Below are positions 45,307 through 56,640 of a stretch of DNA of 64,000 bases, piece by piece (within the stretch, counting starts at the first letter, position 1; the number at the start of each line of letters is the position of its first letter). The stretch spans positions 3,661,001 through 3,725,000 of the forward strand of contig JAZBRS010000013.1 of NCBI GenBank assembly GCA_037176725.1, given 5' to 3'. This stretch comes from Posidonia oceanica (lineage: Eukaryota > Streptophyta > Magnoliopsida > Alismatales > Posidoniaceae). A program made the position numbers and the translations under genes. Below the pieces are notes generated by a model. That model did no database searches, had not been told where the DNA came from, and was given only the letters and a program-made list of their open reading frames with translations.

Positions 45307-46371
45307 TCACGTGAAGCCTATACCTGACCGACTCCTGCTTCTCCTTCGTCTCCGCCGCCTACCAGTCCTCTGTGTTCCAACACCTCTCCCTTGTCTAATA
45401 ACCAGAGCCCCACTGTCATCGTCCTCTTCAATGTCGTCACCTTCTGAAGCTGGAGTAAGATGGGAGAAGTCGGTGGTACTTGCAGATGGGGAAGGAGCTC
45501 TACCACCACCACCTCCTTCTCCATCCAAAACCCGATAACCCCTTTGGGCTCTCCTCAAGCGGGAGGCAAAATTCGCATTTCCTGAGTTACCAAATGCCTG
45601 CAAGAGAAAAAGAAAGTTGAACCAGTTTTCATCAACTCTGCCCCTCCCTCCATAGCCATCCTCAACATCAAGTCCCTCTTCTTCATCACTATCATAGGCA
45701 CCACTGTTCTCTATCACATAATCACCCAACACCATGGCACCTGGCATTGATGTTCTAATGGTACTAATTACATCTTCATGGTCCCTCTCATGCTCAAGCC
45801 TTCTCCATTTCTGTTCAAGTAAAGGGTCCACTTGTCGAGGCTTTGCTGTAGGGTGCTCAGCTCTGACATGTTTGCGAAGCTCCTTGTATGTTCCTGCAAA
45901 TGAACAATTGTCCTGTGTGCAGCTTCTCTTCTTAGCATTGAGATACTCTCTAGCAGGTTCCACCACTGTCCATCCCTTCACCTGTCCTCGGCACAGAGGA
46001 CATGCAAGCTCTGTTACCTCAGATTTTTCAGTCAGTGACCAATTGGGGTTTCCTAAGCTACCAGATTGATTTTCTGCCTTCATGTATGCCTTCTTGAACT
46101 GATCGAGGCAGTTGGAATAGCGATAGCTGGTTCCACACATGTAGGGACGGCACCCCTTGTCATGAGAAGAACAAAGTAGGAGAACAGCATTGTGAGGGAA
46201 CTCCATGCACACAGAGCATGTTGCATCTTCCCAATCCTTCTTAATGGCTTTGGACGTCCTTTTTGGTTTGCCATCCTTCTCCTGAATCCCTTGACGGTAA
46301 GAGGGCAAAGGATAAGGGGTGGACCTCATGTGCGAAGAAAGTCTGTGACGGCCTCTTGCACTTCTTGCCAT
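45307..46371 (-). CDS. DUF1644-family zinc-binding protein
   Basis: 354 codons in one exon, from ATG at 46371 to TGA at 45307. N-terminal basic region (MARSARGRHR, then KPKRTSKAIKKDWEDA); a RING-like cluster C52-x2-C55, C67, C74, C79, C88 (TCSVCMEFPHNAVLLLC, PYMCGTSYRYSNCLDQF); C124-x2-C127 (ELACPLCRGQVKGW); then a C2H2-like C151-x4-C156-x11-H168-x4-H173. The C-terminal half is acidic (YDSDEEEGL, EEDDDSG), with Gly and Ser runs and a final Arg/Ser tail. This is the plant-specific DUF1644 layout; members are linked to stress responses, with no defined reaction. A longer in-frame ORF upstream is not used because an acceptor TTTTCCAG lies at 46385, 14 bp before the ATG. Confidence 0.93.
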   Translation of the reverse strand: MARSARGRHRLSSHMRSTPYPLPSYRQGIQEKDGKPKRTSKAIKKDWEDATCSVCMEFPHNAVLLLCSSHDKGCRPYMCGTSYRYSNCLDQFKKAYMKAENQSGSLGNPNWSLTEKSEVTELACPLCRGQVKGWTVVEPAREYLNAKKRSCTQDNCSFAGTYKELRKHVRAEHPTAKPRQVDPLLEQKWRRLEHERDHEDVISTIRTSMPGAMVLGDYVIENSGAYDSDEEEGLDVEDGYGGRGRVDENWFNFLFLLQAFGNSGNANFASRLRRAQRGYRVLDGEGGGGGRAPSPSASTTDFSHLTPASEGDDIEEDDDSGALVIRQGRGVGTQRTGRRRRRRRSRSRSGIGFT

Positions 46372-46384
46372 TTTACAACAAAAC
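46372..46384 (-). other. 5' UTR end of DUF1644 gene at an intron acceptor
   Basis: Minus strand reads CATTTTCCAG|GTTTTGTTGTAAA then ATG. A pyrimidine-rich acceptor so close to the start indicates a spliced leader with a distant first exon. Confidence 0.65.
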
Positions 46385-46389
46385 CTGGA

Positions 46390-47888
46390 AAATGCAAAAA
46401 ACAACAGATAATCAGGACCTTCTAGACAAATGGTTGAAAATGATAAAACTAAGCAAATGATATACATAATAGAAAAAATGAAATTCAGTTTTACAGGGCA
46501 CTTGAAATATATATAATACTTATCAGTGAAGATCATAGACGATGCTGAATTTAATAAACGTCTCAACTGGTGCATATTGCCAAAGTCAACCAAGATTCAA
46601 CATACACTAGTACACAAATTCAACTATATAAAAGGTTATTGATGGCTCATTGGCAGGAGAAAATTTGGCTACAAGCAAACCCATCTCCTCTCAAGTCTCA
46701 ACAATGATTAATCCCATTAACCAGCATTTTCCCATGGTTCATCAACATGCTTTCCCAAGCCAAAGTTGAACATGCAGACCTCCTCTCAACAATAAGTAAT
46801 CCCATTAACCAGTATTTTCTCATGGTTTAACCGACATGCTTTCTAAATCCAACATCAAACTTACAAAAGAGCTGCACAAGGCAAACATGAAAAGGAGCCG
46901 ATAACTGCTCTTTCTTTCTTTTTTTTCTCTTCCAAAGGATCTTTCCAGGTCATATGCCTAACCCTGTACAGGAGTATGATACTGAGAAACCACAGAAGAA
47001 AACCCCAATCTTTTAAAAGCATCTTAACTTGCCAATCAATGGGTATTATGGACAACCTTCCACCTTTATCTTGTCATTCTCTTTCTCATCAACATGGAAA
47101 AGAGTTTTTCTCTTTCAACTCACCAACTATAGGACAACAGACTCAACACACTTTGCTCAAAGAAAACAGTATAGGACCTTGTGTATCCTTTAAAGGTCGA
47201 GCAGAAATGCCTTGACTTTGTAAAGTAGCATATTAACAATTACTTCACTTTTTATTTCAGAAGGAGAAACTTCACCTTTTTAAGAAATTGAGAAATGTCA
47301 TATTTTCAATTTCACAGGACAAGAAAAAACATACTGAATTGTTCATGAAATTGGAAAGTTACAAGATACCCATACGAAGATGGTGTCAATGGAAGCCCAA
47401 GAGTAACATGCAGTGCTAAGACATCTACATGAGGCATCAAATACAATCACAAAGTAGTTCTGCCAGATGTTGTCAACCATCAGCAATGAGAAAACATAGA
47501 AACCATCTTGCACAACATAATGACCTCTGCTTAGAGTCATAAACTAAACGAAATCCAAATATCTCTACCTTCCACGACCAGGAATATCAAACATCTCAAT
47601 CACACCCAAAAATGTCTTGGTTTCAAAATATAATCTGAATCCAAGTTTCCTTCAACCATGGTAGACTTTGATACAAGTTGCACTGGGATTTTTAAGTGCT
47701 GGAAAACTTTGAATGTCTATAGCTTGCTCCACATATTCACTTCCAAACAAACTAATCACAAACCAGGCAGTCTCGATATAAAAAGAGGTTGGATCCGACA
47801 ACAAAATACACTATTCACATATATGATGAACACGAAAAAGAATTCATGCAACTTTTCAAATGTTTTAATAACCAATCAGCAAAGAAAT
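46390..47888. other. Probable 5' UTR intron of the DUF1644 gene, near part
   Basis: No coding sequence or repeats with clear ends. The strings AATCCCATTAACCAG...TTTTC-CATGGTT recur at about 46711 and 46799, a short local duplication. Confidence 0.4.
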
Positions 47889-48220
47889 TGTAACGACCCA
47901 CCCAATCGCTATCTCTTAACCTAACCAGATTTTTTTTTCATTTTTTAACATTTATGAACTATAAAGCTAAATTCTCACAATGCAATAAAATAACAACGAA
48001 TAAAACTAACTTACTAACATGCATGCTCATTAACTAAACCATAATTAACTAATATAGAAAACATTCCATGATCTACTGCGTGCAACTATCTATCCAACTA
48101 TTAACCCAGAACATGCCCCTCTAATCAGAAAACATGAAAAACAGAAGCACAGGTGTTAGACGCAGCTTCAGCCAGCGTCTAACGTTGAACGCACCAGGGT
48201 GTGCGTCCAACACCCTGCAG
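47889..48220 (-). repeat. Element E, remnant of 3' LTR
   Basis: About 330 bp homologous to 49131-49470, including module E1. Homology stops just after the module, where the two copies diverge abruptly, so the rest of this LTR was deleted or replaced. Confidence 0.7.
48155..48211 (-). repeat. GGACGC module E1
   Basis: Arms GTTAGACGC, GCGTCTAAC, GTTGAACGC and GCGTCCAAC. The first two changed together and still pair perfectly. Confidence 0.92.
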
Positions 48221-49116
48221 CCAGAGGTTCAACTGGAACCTCCAACACAGGCGTGCAATCACCCCACAAATCACCACCATACAAGAGCACATGCATATAA
48301 ACAGATTCAAGGCATTTATGAACTAAACTACCTCATTAAACATGCAAAATAATTCTCTAAAGGGACGCGTACCTTCATCATGAAGTGCTCGACCAATCCA
48401 TCGATCTCCATTGCGATCCATGCTCCAAGCAAACCTCGATCTACGCCCCAAACCTCCTCCAGCCAAACACCCAACAGCCCAACAACGGATGGTGGCCAGC
48501 AAACACGTCCTCTGGTTGGCTATCGTGGAGTGCCTAATCACCTTAAAAGGAACAAGGCACCACACAACGAAAACCATCAAGTATCAGTAGACATGCACCA
48601 CACTAGGAAACACGACTCATCTGGCCTCTCACACAATAAGGTCTCCTACCCTGCATGCTAGTACTGAGTATTGCCCAGAAAATAATTGTCACCACACCCA
48701 CAGACAACACGGTGCTCGATCCACGCAAAACTAGTAGACAGCACCCAGAGTCACACTCCACGGAGTTGAAGAGCTCGAGCGAATCACTCCACATGAGTGA
48801 ACGCAGCTTCGCGCTCCACTGCTCCCTCAAAGCAGCTCCCAACAGACGGCAATCTCAAAAAACCAACCACTGGAAACCTTCCAATAAGAAGTCGACGTCT
48901 ACTTCCACAAGCGAGCAAACCGTCACTTCGAGGTTCCACGTGGCGCTCCACGAATTATCCTCGCCGTCACAAGAGCCGGAGCCGAAGGCATTCCTCAATG
49001 CCGCAAGCAAGAAGATCAAGAAAATCAATAAACATGGTATAGGAATGCATGATATGCAAAATCTATGGAGTCACCTGACCAGACATCTATAGGCTAGTGC
49101 TCCTAATGAACTTAAT

Positions 49117-49128
49117 GCTTTGATACCA
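49117..49128 (-). promoter_or_regulatory. Element E primer-binding site
   Basis: The minus strand reads TGGTATCAAAGC two bases after the LTR end, as in copia-3. It fixes the orientation of E. Confidence 0.7.
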
Positions 49129-49405
49129 ACTGTAACGACCCGTCCAGTCGCTATCTTTCAACCTAAACAGATTTTTTTTTCATTTTTATCTTTTATTAGC
49201 ATTTATGAACTATAAAGCTAAATTCTCACAATGCAATAAAACAACAATGAATAAAACTAACTTACTAACATGCATGCTCATTAATTAAACCATAATTAAC
49301 TAGTATAAAAAACATTCCATGATCTACTGCGTGCAACTATCTATCCAACTATTAACCCAGAACATGCCCCTCTAATCAAAAAACATGAAAAACAAGGGCA
49401 GAGGT

Positions 49406-49462
49406 GTTAAACGCAGCTTCGGCCAGCGTCTCACATTGGACGCACCAGGGTGTGCGTCAAAC
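49406..49462 (-). repeat. GGACGC module E2
   Basis: Homologue of E1 in the other LTR copy, with arms GTTAAACGC, GCGTCTCAC, ATTGGACGC and GCGTCAAAC. More decayed than E1. Confidence 0.88.
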
Positions 49463-49744
49463 ACCCTTTTTTTTCCTACTAACTCTTTTTCACACCCTTC
49501 TTTGATCATGGAGGGAGAGGTGCAGCGGGTGACTACCACACGTGTGTGACCTCCATGTTTGCTTCTGTTGTTGTTGGTGTTAAGGATGCTTGAGGTTTCA
49601 TCCTCCTGTTGCTGCATTTTGGTGAAGCGTGAGACTTCCAAGATGTGTATGGTTGTTCCTTGCTGTGGTTGTTGGTCCTTGTGTCCGATTGGTCGTCGTA
49701 GTCGTCGGGTGTATGTGGAAGGTATCTGCAGCTCCATCCTCCAG

Positions 49745-50060
49745 TTGTTGTTCCTAGGTGAAGCGAAAGACTTCCCAGATGTCTGTTGTTTCTGAGTGAA
49801 GCGAGAGGCTTCTCATATATCTGTTGTTGTTTCTGAGCGAAGCGTGAGACTTCCCAGATGTCTGTTATTGTTCCTGAGTGAATTGTTTCTAGGTGAAGCG
49901 AGAAACTTTCCAGATGTTTGTTGTTGTTTCTGGGTGAAGCGTGAGACTTCCCAGATGTCTGTTGTTTCAGAGTGAAACATGAAGCTTCCCAGATGTCTGT
50001 TGTTGTTTCTGGGTGAAGCGTGAAACTCCCCAAAGGTTTGTTGTTGGTTCTAGGTGACTC
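49745..50060. repeat. ~45-bp tandem repeat in element E
   Basis: Six to eight units of the type GTGAAGCGTGAGACTTCC followed by CAGATGTCTGTTGTTGTTTC. Unit length varies between about 40 and 48 bp. Confidence 0.85.
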
Positions 50061-51570
50061 TAGTAGGTCCTTGGATGTGTGTGGTTGTCTCGGATACCCT
50101 GTTCGAGAACAGAGTTATCTAGAATGTGTTGCGCATGTGAGTCGCGCCTTAATGTGTTGCGGTTGAGCTGCGTGTTCTGCTTAGGGCTTGGCCGTAGAGT
50201 GGCGTAACCCAGTGTGCTGTTTGGAGTATCCTGTGTTGGATACCCAGTTGGCTTTGTTGCTGGTAGTTCGAGTGGCTCAACGCCGTTCGGATGGTGGAGA
50301 TCCTTTCTCCGATGTTCTCCGTTAGGTGTCTTGTTGGGGATGTCCAGCTTGTTTTTTTGTTTGGATGTCCTATTGAAGATGTCCTGTTGAGGATGTCCAT
50401 TTATTCTCTTACTTGTTGGTGGGTCGATGGCGTAGTGTTGTTCGATCTAGAGAGGTCTGCTCTCTTTTGGTTTTCTGGGGTTTTACGGCGGAAATGGGGT
50501 GAGTCAGTGGTGTTGGCTCCCGTCTCGTTGGTTGGTGCCGCTGGTCGAACTACTGGGTGTGATCCCAAGCACTTCCTCTGATCTATGGTTTCTGGTGAAC
50601 TATTCTCGGAGATCCAGTAGAGGCATCTCGAAGATAATGGCACTGTGGATGGGATTGCCGGGAGGAGGAACAGCTCGTGCTGGTTTGGACCCTGTTGCTG
50701 GGGGTAACTTCGAGTTGGAGCTCATCTGAGTTTAACTCCCGAGTGGTCCTTACCTTTGGTTGTGGTTATTTCACTGGAAACACTCATTCTTGTGGCTTGG
50801 AGTTTGAGTGAGTTCCAGTTGCAGTTAGGCAACGCGGTACTTGATGGTCCTCGTTTGTTGGAGAACCGCAGAGGGAACTGCCCAACCCTTGTGGTTTGTG
50901 TTGGCCACAGAGGTGGTGTGCTCTAGATCGGATGAGGTGTCGATCTAGGAAACAATTCCTGAAGGCAGATAGCACCTGGTTTGCTGATTTGTTAGTGCAC
51001 TCCTGATCCAAGAAGAGTTTTGTCGTGTCTCAGTATGCTAGTTTCTCTCGTGCCACGGATTGGAAGAAATATTTCAAGAAATGAGAGATGCTACTGAGCA
51101 CGTGTTTTGAAGTTCAAGTTGTTGTTGACCAGGTAGGACATCAGAGAAGCACAGCGGATGCTGATTGGATCTGGTTGCACCTGATCATCCCTGGAATTTA
51201 CGTGTCTGCTAGAGCGACTTAGGATGCTTTGTGACCCGGAGCTTGTGGCGGGAGATTTTATATCCTTAAGGGACCTTTTTCCAGGAATTAGTGGAGTTTG
51301 GACTCAAAGAGAGCTGAGTTTTTGACGTCGCTCAGGGTTTTGGTACGGTGAGATGGCTTTATGGAGCGTAGATTTCCCATACTGATCCCGAGTTTTGGGC
51401 GGTATCTTTGTGTTGATTGCCTGGGATCGTGAATGAGACATCCGAGTTGATACCCTTTGGCTTTTCGTTTCGTAAATTTCGAAGGTGAAATTCTTTTAAG
51501 ATAGTTAGGATGTAAGACCCAGATTTTAGGTGACATTTTAAGACAGATATTTAATCTAAAATCCAAGGAT

Positions 51571-51802
51571 GTTAGACGCTGAAAATGCTGCATCTTATGT
51601 TAGACGCAAGAAATCCCGCGTCCAACACCTAGAATGTGATTTCTCTGGTCTCAGGGTGTTTAAACGCTAGTGAACTTGCGTCTTATGTTAGACGCAAGGA
51701 ACCCTACATTCAACACCTGTATGTCGATACTCTTGGATTTCTGAGTGTAAGACGCAGAATGTGGTGCGTCTTATGTAAGACACATGGACAGATAGCGTTT
51801 AA
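51571..51802 (-). repeat. GGACGC module array in element E (E3-E5)
   Basis: Modules at 51571-51626, 51658-51715 and 51746-51802 with start spacing 87 and 88 bp, much tighter than in the Tat-like LTRs. E3 and E5 have GTTAGAC or GTAAGAC arms facing CTTATG-type centres. Confidence 0.9.
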
Positions 51803-53536
51803 CGTACTGAGTTGCACCAGCTGCCTATATAAGGAGTGAGTCGATGGTTTCTTAGGGTTTTTCTTTCCCCTCTTCCTCTCCTTCTCCCCTGACGACGTGA
51901 GGATGCTCGATCTCGTAAGTACATTGGGACTTCGAGATCGGTGTTGTGCTTCTAGGTGGTGTTTCCTAAGTAAACTTTATGCCTAGAAGATGCTTTTGTT
52001 TTCTCTGTTATGTTGTGTTTTGTAATGTGATTCTTGGGCCTGACAGAGGAATTGTCGAGGCTGTGTTTTAAGCTGTAGTTTCTGTTCGTGGTTTTCGTAC
52101 TGTGTTCTACACTGTGATTTGGAGTATTTTGAATTTTTATTTAAGGATTTCGAAACAATTTTTGAAAAGAGTTTTAAAAAAAAATGCATTAATTTTGCAA
52201 AAACTTTGGAAAATTTTTCACTGTGGCTTTGATTGTGGACCGAAACTTAGGCATCGACCGGCCTTACAGGGACGATTGATACCCTTAAGGTTGTGAGTTG
52301 TTCGCCAAGATAAGGTCTGAGTGCTTGTTGTGGGCCAAGACTCCGAGATGAGTGTAGCCTGGACCCGTAGGTGTGACTGCATTCCTCAAGAATGCGACTA
52401 CACTCTGCGGTGTGTCGAACACCTCATTGGGGTTGAGGTCTGTAGGGTCGACGTACCGGCAATACCTAGTGGTATCGTGACAGCGGACTCGGGAAGTATG
52501 ATGCTCCTGAGTCGTTACGGGTACCGAGACTTGTAGGTGCTGGCTGAGCCTAGAGGTGAGGAGTCTCTAGTGGTTCGGAACACTGAGTTTGCGGACGCTG
52601 CATTTGGCGTGCCCTGTGGTTTTATCCCGAGTGTGGACAATTTTCCTACGTGGAGATTGCTTCTTGAGGCTTCTCTGGTATGAGAATGCTGTGACGGACA
52701 CACTCCTCCGCAGGAATGGTATCCGTGGTAGTGCAGTGAGTGCAGGGGTGAGTCCCTGGCTACTGCTTAAGACCAGGTCGGTTGCTGAACGCTCGGCAAT
52801 GCGACTAATTGTTTCTTTTGTGCCTGTTTGGGCTATGCTTGCCGAGTTTTGGCCATTTTGGGCCTAAGGTGTTCTGCCTTTTGAGGCGTTGTTGTTTGAC
52901 CATTGTGACCCTGTGTTTGGTTGACTTTGTGTTTGTTATGCTATGTGTTCTGAATGCAATTGAGGCATTCAAACGTTGTTGGCTGTCTTATCCGCCCAAC
53001 GAGGGCATGAGACCAGACTGCGAGTTGGTTTTGTGGTTTGGGTTTGATTTGGCTAGAATGGTCATTTCAAGTATGCTTTTAAGATTTTGAAAGAACATAC
53101 ATATGATTTTGAAAGGAGAAGAGATAAATGATTTCAAAGACACGCTTTATTGATTTTGTTGTTATGCTATGGTGGTATCCTGGTGGGATGCCGTGTTTAT
53201 TTGCTGTAGCGTGTTTACACGGCTCCCTCAGCATTGTTGGTTGAGTGGTTTAGGTGAGGTGTGTGCTGGATAACCGTTTTGTCTGATTACTCACGTGTAA
53301 TTTGGTTTATGCGTTTTCACAGATACAGAATAGGAGTTGTTCGCTTGCTAGTGTACATAAGAGAAGTCATGCTACCACATATTAGGATTTCTAGGTAAGT
53401 TAGTTTTATTCATTATTGTTTTATTGCATTGTGAGAATTTAATTTTATAGTTCATAAATGCTAATAAAAGATAAAAATGAAAAAAAAAAATCTGGTTAAG
53501 TTGATAATTAGCGACTGGACGGGTAGTTACAGAAAT

Positions 53537-54589
53537 TGTCCATGTTACCCATTACAAAAAGGCCATACCAATTCAGGAGATTTTCCATCCTTGACTTTTT
53601 CTTAGCTGCTGCTATTCGTTCATTCCTTGGTGCTGCTATTATAATTTCTTGGTATAACATCATAAACGACTGTGCTCCCACTTATCCATTAACATTCTCA
53701 TTTTGACTACTCTATTAACTTTTTAAAGCACTAACTTTGACTATTTGTAGCATTTTGTTTCACAAGGCATATCTTTTTAGGGATTTGATAGAATTTATAT
53801 GGCATAGTCACTTGCAATGATGTCCTATAAAAAAGCCACTTCAATCTCCATCTATGATTGCAGCCAAAAATAATACCAAATTTCAAACAAACAATAAAGC
53901 TTTCTATATCTCTTCTGATCTACTAGGCGCCTGTAAAGTACTATATCTTTAATGCATTTAATCTAGGTCATATTCTAACTATCCCCGTTATTTTAGCAAG
54001 TACAACATAAATATGTCTTTATGATGTAGGACTGATGGAACTTTGTATCCTCCTTTTGCATCTAACACATGCTAGACCATGTCATAAGTTGAATGTAAAA
54101 CATTAAGTTAAAAAAATGTATAAAAAAAAGTCCCAGTTGAGACCACAATACCTCAACCGAAAGGCGGCAGGCCTAGAACGTAAAGCTAAAGACAAAGACA
54201 TGAAATGAGAGTACAATTCAAGACATGTGATCATGTATGTATTTATGAATGATACAATTTGAGATGTGAAGGCACAATATAAAACATATTTCAAATAGAT
54301 TTTTTTTCCTTTTTTAACACAAAAAAAAGGCACTTCAATAAACAAACTTGGTTTCTTACATCAAGACATACACATACATTATACATACAGGGAACAATAA
54401 ACAAGATCTCAGAATAAAAATACCCAATTGGATTCTATGTATATTATTAGTTTTCCTTTACTGACAATTACTGGTTCTCAATTCTCATAAGCCATTGATA
54501 ATTGAATATACACCTACAGTTATACCAATATCTGACATTAAAATCTAGAAGAGAAAAGCCTAAGATAAAAGATATAAAATATTTTAGGG
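53537..54589. other. AT-rich spacer, probably intron
   Basis: No gene or delimited repeat found. Likely within the DUF1644 leader intron if the exon near 58.6 kb belongs to that gene. Confidence 0.35.
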
Positions 54590-54724
54590 GAAATGCAATA
54601 TGAAAGTGCAGAACATAAAGGATAGTCCATCAGATAAGACTGCAATTTGTGTCGAGACACCTTGGATTAAAACCCTGCTGGGGTGAGCACTTATTAAGGG
54701 CTCCCCACCAATGAGCTATCTTTA
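54590..54724 (-). mobile_element. tRNA-derived SINE fragment (tentative)
   Basis: On the minus strand AGATAGCTCATTGGTGGGGAG resembles a tRNA A box region and, about 30 bp on, GGGTTTTAATCC resembles a B box. Spacing suits a Pol III promoter of a SINE. The 3' end is unclear and there is no tRNA cloverleaf. Confidence 0.35.
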
Positions 54725-55490
54725 AAAAAATTAAAGTGCTCAATATATTTTAGAAGGTTCGTAGAAATTATGATTTTCAGCTTTCGGGATCTATTCATGA
54801 TCCAAGAAAATTGGGAAGAAAATTACGAATCTAGATAAGATGTCAACATTATTAAGTATAAATACTGATATTAGATTCCAAGCATGCATTATTCTCAATA
54901 TCAAATTCCAAGAAGGTGATGTAGATAGAAGAATACTTAATGGGCAAGAAAGCATTCAATAGATCAACCACCAGATATCCCAGTTCAAAGAAAGCGGAGT
55001 AATTACGTAGATGTCAACGCTGAATGTGTGTTACATATCTAGCAGCAACTTCCTAAGCACATAAGTCCTATGCAGAATCACAAATGCTGGCACAGTGTGA
55101 GATTCGACTTGCAACATAAACAGATTAATAGGAAAAAAATGCATATTATGAAATGTCAAGGTGGCAGGACAAAGAAAAGGAGAAGATGTGTCAGGTAACA
55201 GCTAATGTACACAAAAGCCATGATCCATTAATTTCTAGTCATAACATCCTGTAAAAAGAATTATCTATATGCAACCCAAATTGCAATATGAACCCAATCA
55301 GTCACTGTGCCTCAGAAATCGGATCACTTTAAGCCACAATCCAATAATATTCACTGTTAAATCCTACAAACATAAGGTTTCTACGTTTACAATCCAATTT
55401 GCAGCATAAACCCACCAGCCAATATGCTGCAGAAAGTCACAATTTATCTGGGAGCACTAAAAACATTATAGGTGGAACTAGCTCAACATG

Positions 55491-55745
55491 TTTTTTTTTT
55501 TTTTGAGCGATCGGCAAAAAGATTTTATTAAAAAACAACAAGAAAGTGAAATTACAAAGACTGTATCGAGGAGATAAGATCTAGGGAAAATCAAAACATC
55601 AAAAGACCATCACATAGGCCAAAGGACCCTCTCTCAAAGGCCAGAACTAGATCAATATTTGTAAGGAAAATATTTAAATCAGGAGATATCAGTTTTTAGC
55701 TGCCATTATTTGTCCACAAGATGGTGCCACTGCCATCTAAATCAA
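55491..55745 (-). mobile_element. LINE 3' end fragment
   Basis: Begins with 14 T then GAGCGATCGGCAAAAAGA, the same layout as the T-run plus GAGCAGTAAAGGTGAA at the 3' end of LINE-1a (9820-9845). So it is a minus-strand LINE tail. Only non-coding 3' sequence is present. Confidence 0.5.
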
Positions 55746-56449
55746 TCAAGTATACTCCACTCAAGGTTCTAAACGTCGATTTCGTATCGTACTTCGGTCC
55801 GAAAAAAATATGAAACGTGTCGGACATCGATGGAAATGTCGGTGGAAACGCGGTAAATTTACGAAAGTCCATGAAAATAATAAAAAACCTTTGAATTTTG
55901 ATTGGAAACTCTAAGCTAAGCTAAAATAAGCAATAATCTACATCTAGTACTACTTAGATCAATTTTTCTAAAAATGTATCACATTAAAATACACTGCATA
56001 AACTTAATATAAATATCCTAAAGCATAAATAGTATCTAAAAATACTTAATAAATGTATAAATCATACTTAAAAATAATTAGTATATGCTTAAAATGAATA
56101 GTTCTCACAATATTTATTATGGAGAGAAAATAAAGTTAAGAGAATACTTAATTATTGTAGATGTGGAATCTGATTGAGGATTACCCCAGATGTTGCCACT
56201 TCACAGAGTTCACAGGGGTCTCGCTGTCAGCGAGCCTTGGAGGGGGGGGGGGCCATTATATGAGTATCCTAATTTTACTAATTTTATAGAATTTATAGAA
56301 TCATTAGGTTAGATCTATGTTTTATTAGGTTAGATATATGTATTATTATGTTAGATTTATGTAATATCAAGTTATTAATATCAAAACACAAAAAAAAACA
56401 TAAAAAAACCTATGACCGAAATTTCGCCCGTGTCGGTACTAAAAATGAA

Positions 56450-56505
56450 CATGTCGACCGACACGTCATTCTCGTGTTGTAAAACTCGACGTGTCGGTCG
56501 ACATG
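56450..56505. repeat. 18-bp inverted repeat with 20-nt loop
   Basis: Arm CATGTCGACCGACACGTC at 56450-56467 and its exact reverse complement at 56488-56505. Confidence 0.97.
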
Positions 56506-56591
56506 CTCGACTTGGGACCGAAATTACCACCGAAATCCAACATTCACCGATTTTCTCCTTAATGTCGTTTCCCTATTTTGCATTTCTGACA

Positions 56592-56617
56592 CGTGTCGGC
56601 GAAATTTCGCCGACACG
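56592..56617. repeat. Perfect 26-bp palindrome
   Basis: CGTGTCGGCGAAA followed immediately by its exact reverse complement. Confidence 0.97.
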
Positions 56618-56640
56618 GGCCGATGTTTGTAACCATGACT

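Larger units (their letters stand above)
47889..53531 (-). mobile_element. Element E: non-autonomous LTR-type element with inverted-repeat LTR ends
   Basis: 5.64-kb insertion with a perfect GAAAT target duplication at 47884-47888 and 53532-53536. The outer ends are inverted over about 145 bp (TGTAACGACCC on the left; on the minus strand TGTAACTACCC at 53531). An internal copy of the left end starts at 49131 and is preceded by GCTTTGATACCA, a minus-strand initiator-Met primer-binding site. I read this as a minus-strand element: 5' LTR 53531-49131, short interior, and a 3' LTR deleted to about 330 bp. No gag or pol. It carries five GGACGC modules. Confidence 0.75.
49131..53531 (-). repeat. Element E, long 5' LTR (4.4 kb)
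   Basis: Begins and ends with inverted copies of the same ~145-bp sequence (TGTAACTACCCGTCCAGTCG on the minus strand at 53531; CGACTGGACGGGTCGTTACA at its minus-strand 3' end). Both include an A/T run and the string TGCAATAAAACAA. Contains E2-E5 and a ~45-bp tandem repeat. No protein similarity seen. Confidence 0.65.
55760..56640. repeat. GTCGG/CCGAC-rich repeat with strong palindromes
   Basis: Starts AGGTTCTAAACGTCGATTTC, like 6327. Near its right end are a perfect 26-bp palindrome (56592-56617) and 18-bp inverted arms (56450-56467 and 56488-56505). It also contains a G-run at about 56240. Probably a non-autonomous DNA element of unknown family. Confidence 0.5.

Noticed and set aside
46372..46593. 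N-terminal extension of the DUF1644 ORF
   Set aside because: Crosses a clear splice acceptor 14 bp before the conserved MARSARGRH start; the extension is hydrophobic intron translation.
48380..49092. Two 90-145 codon plus-strand ORFs inside element E
   Set aside because: Antisense to the element, overlapping in different frames, no domain or homologous support.
47889..53531. Element E as a Mutator-like or foldback DNA transposon
   Set aside because: Long inverted ends would fit, but the internal copy of the end adjoining a tRNA primer site, the TG...CA termini and the 5-bp duplication fit an LTR element better. Kept as an alternative only.
54651..54724. tRNA gene
   Set aside because: A- and B-box-like strings exist but no acceptor stem, anticodon arm or CCA-compatible end can be drawn; SINE is likelier.
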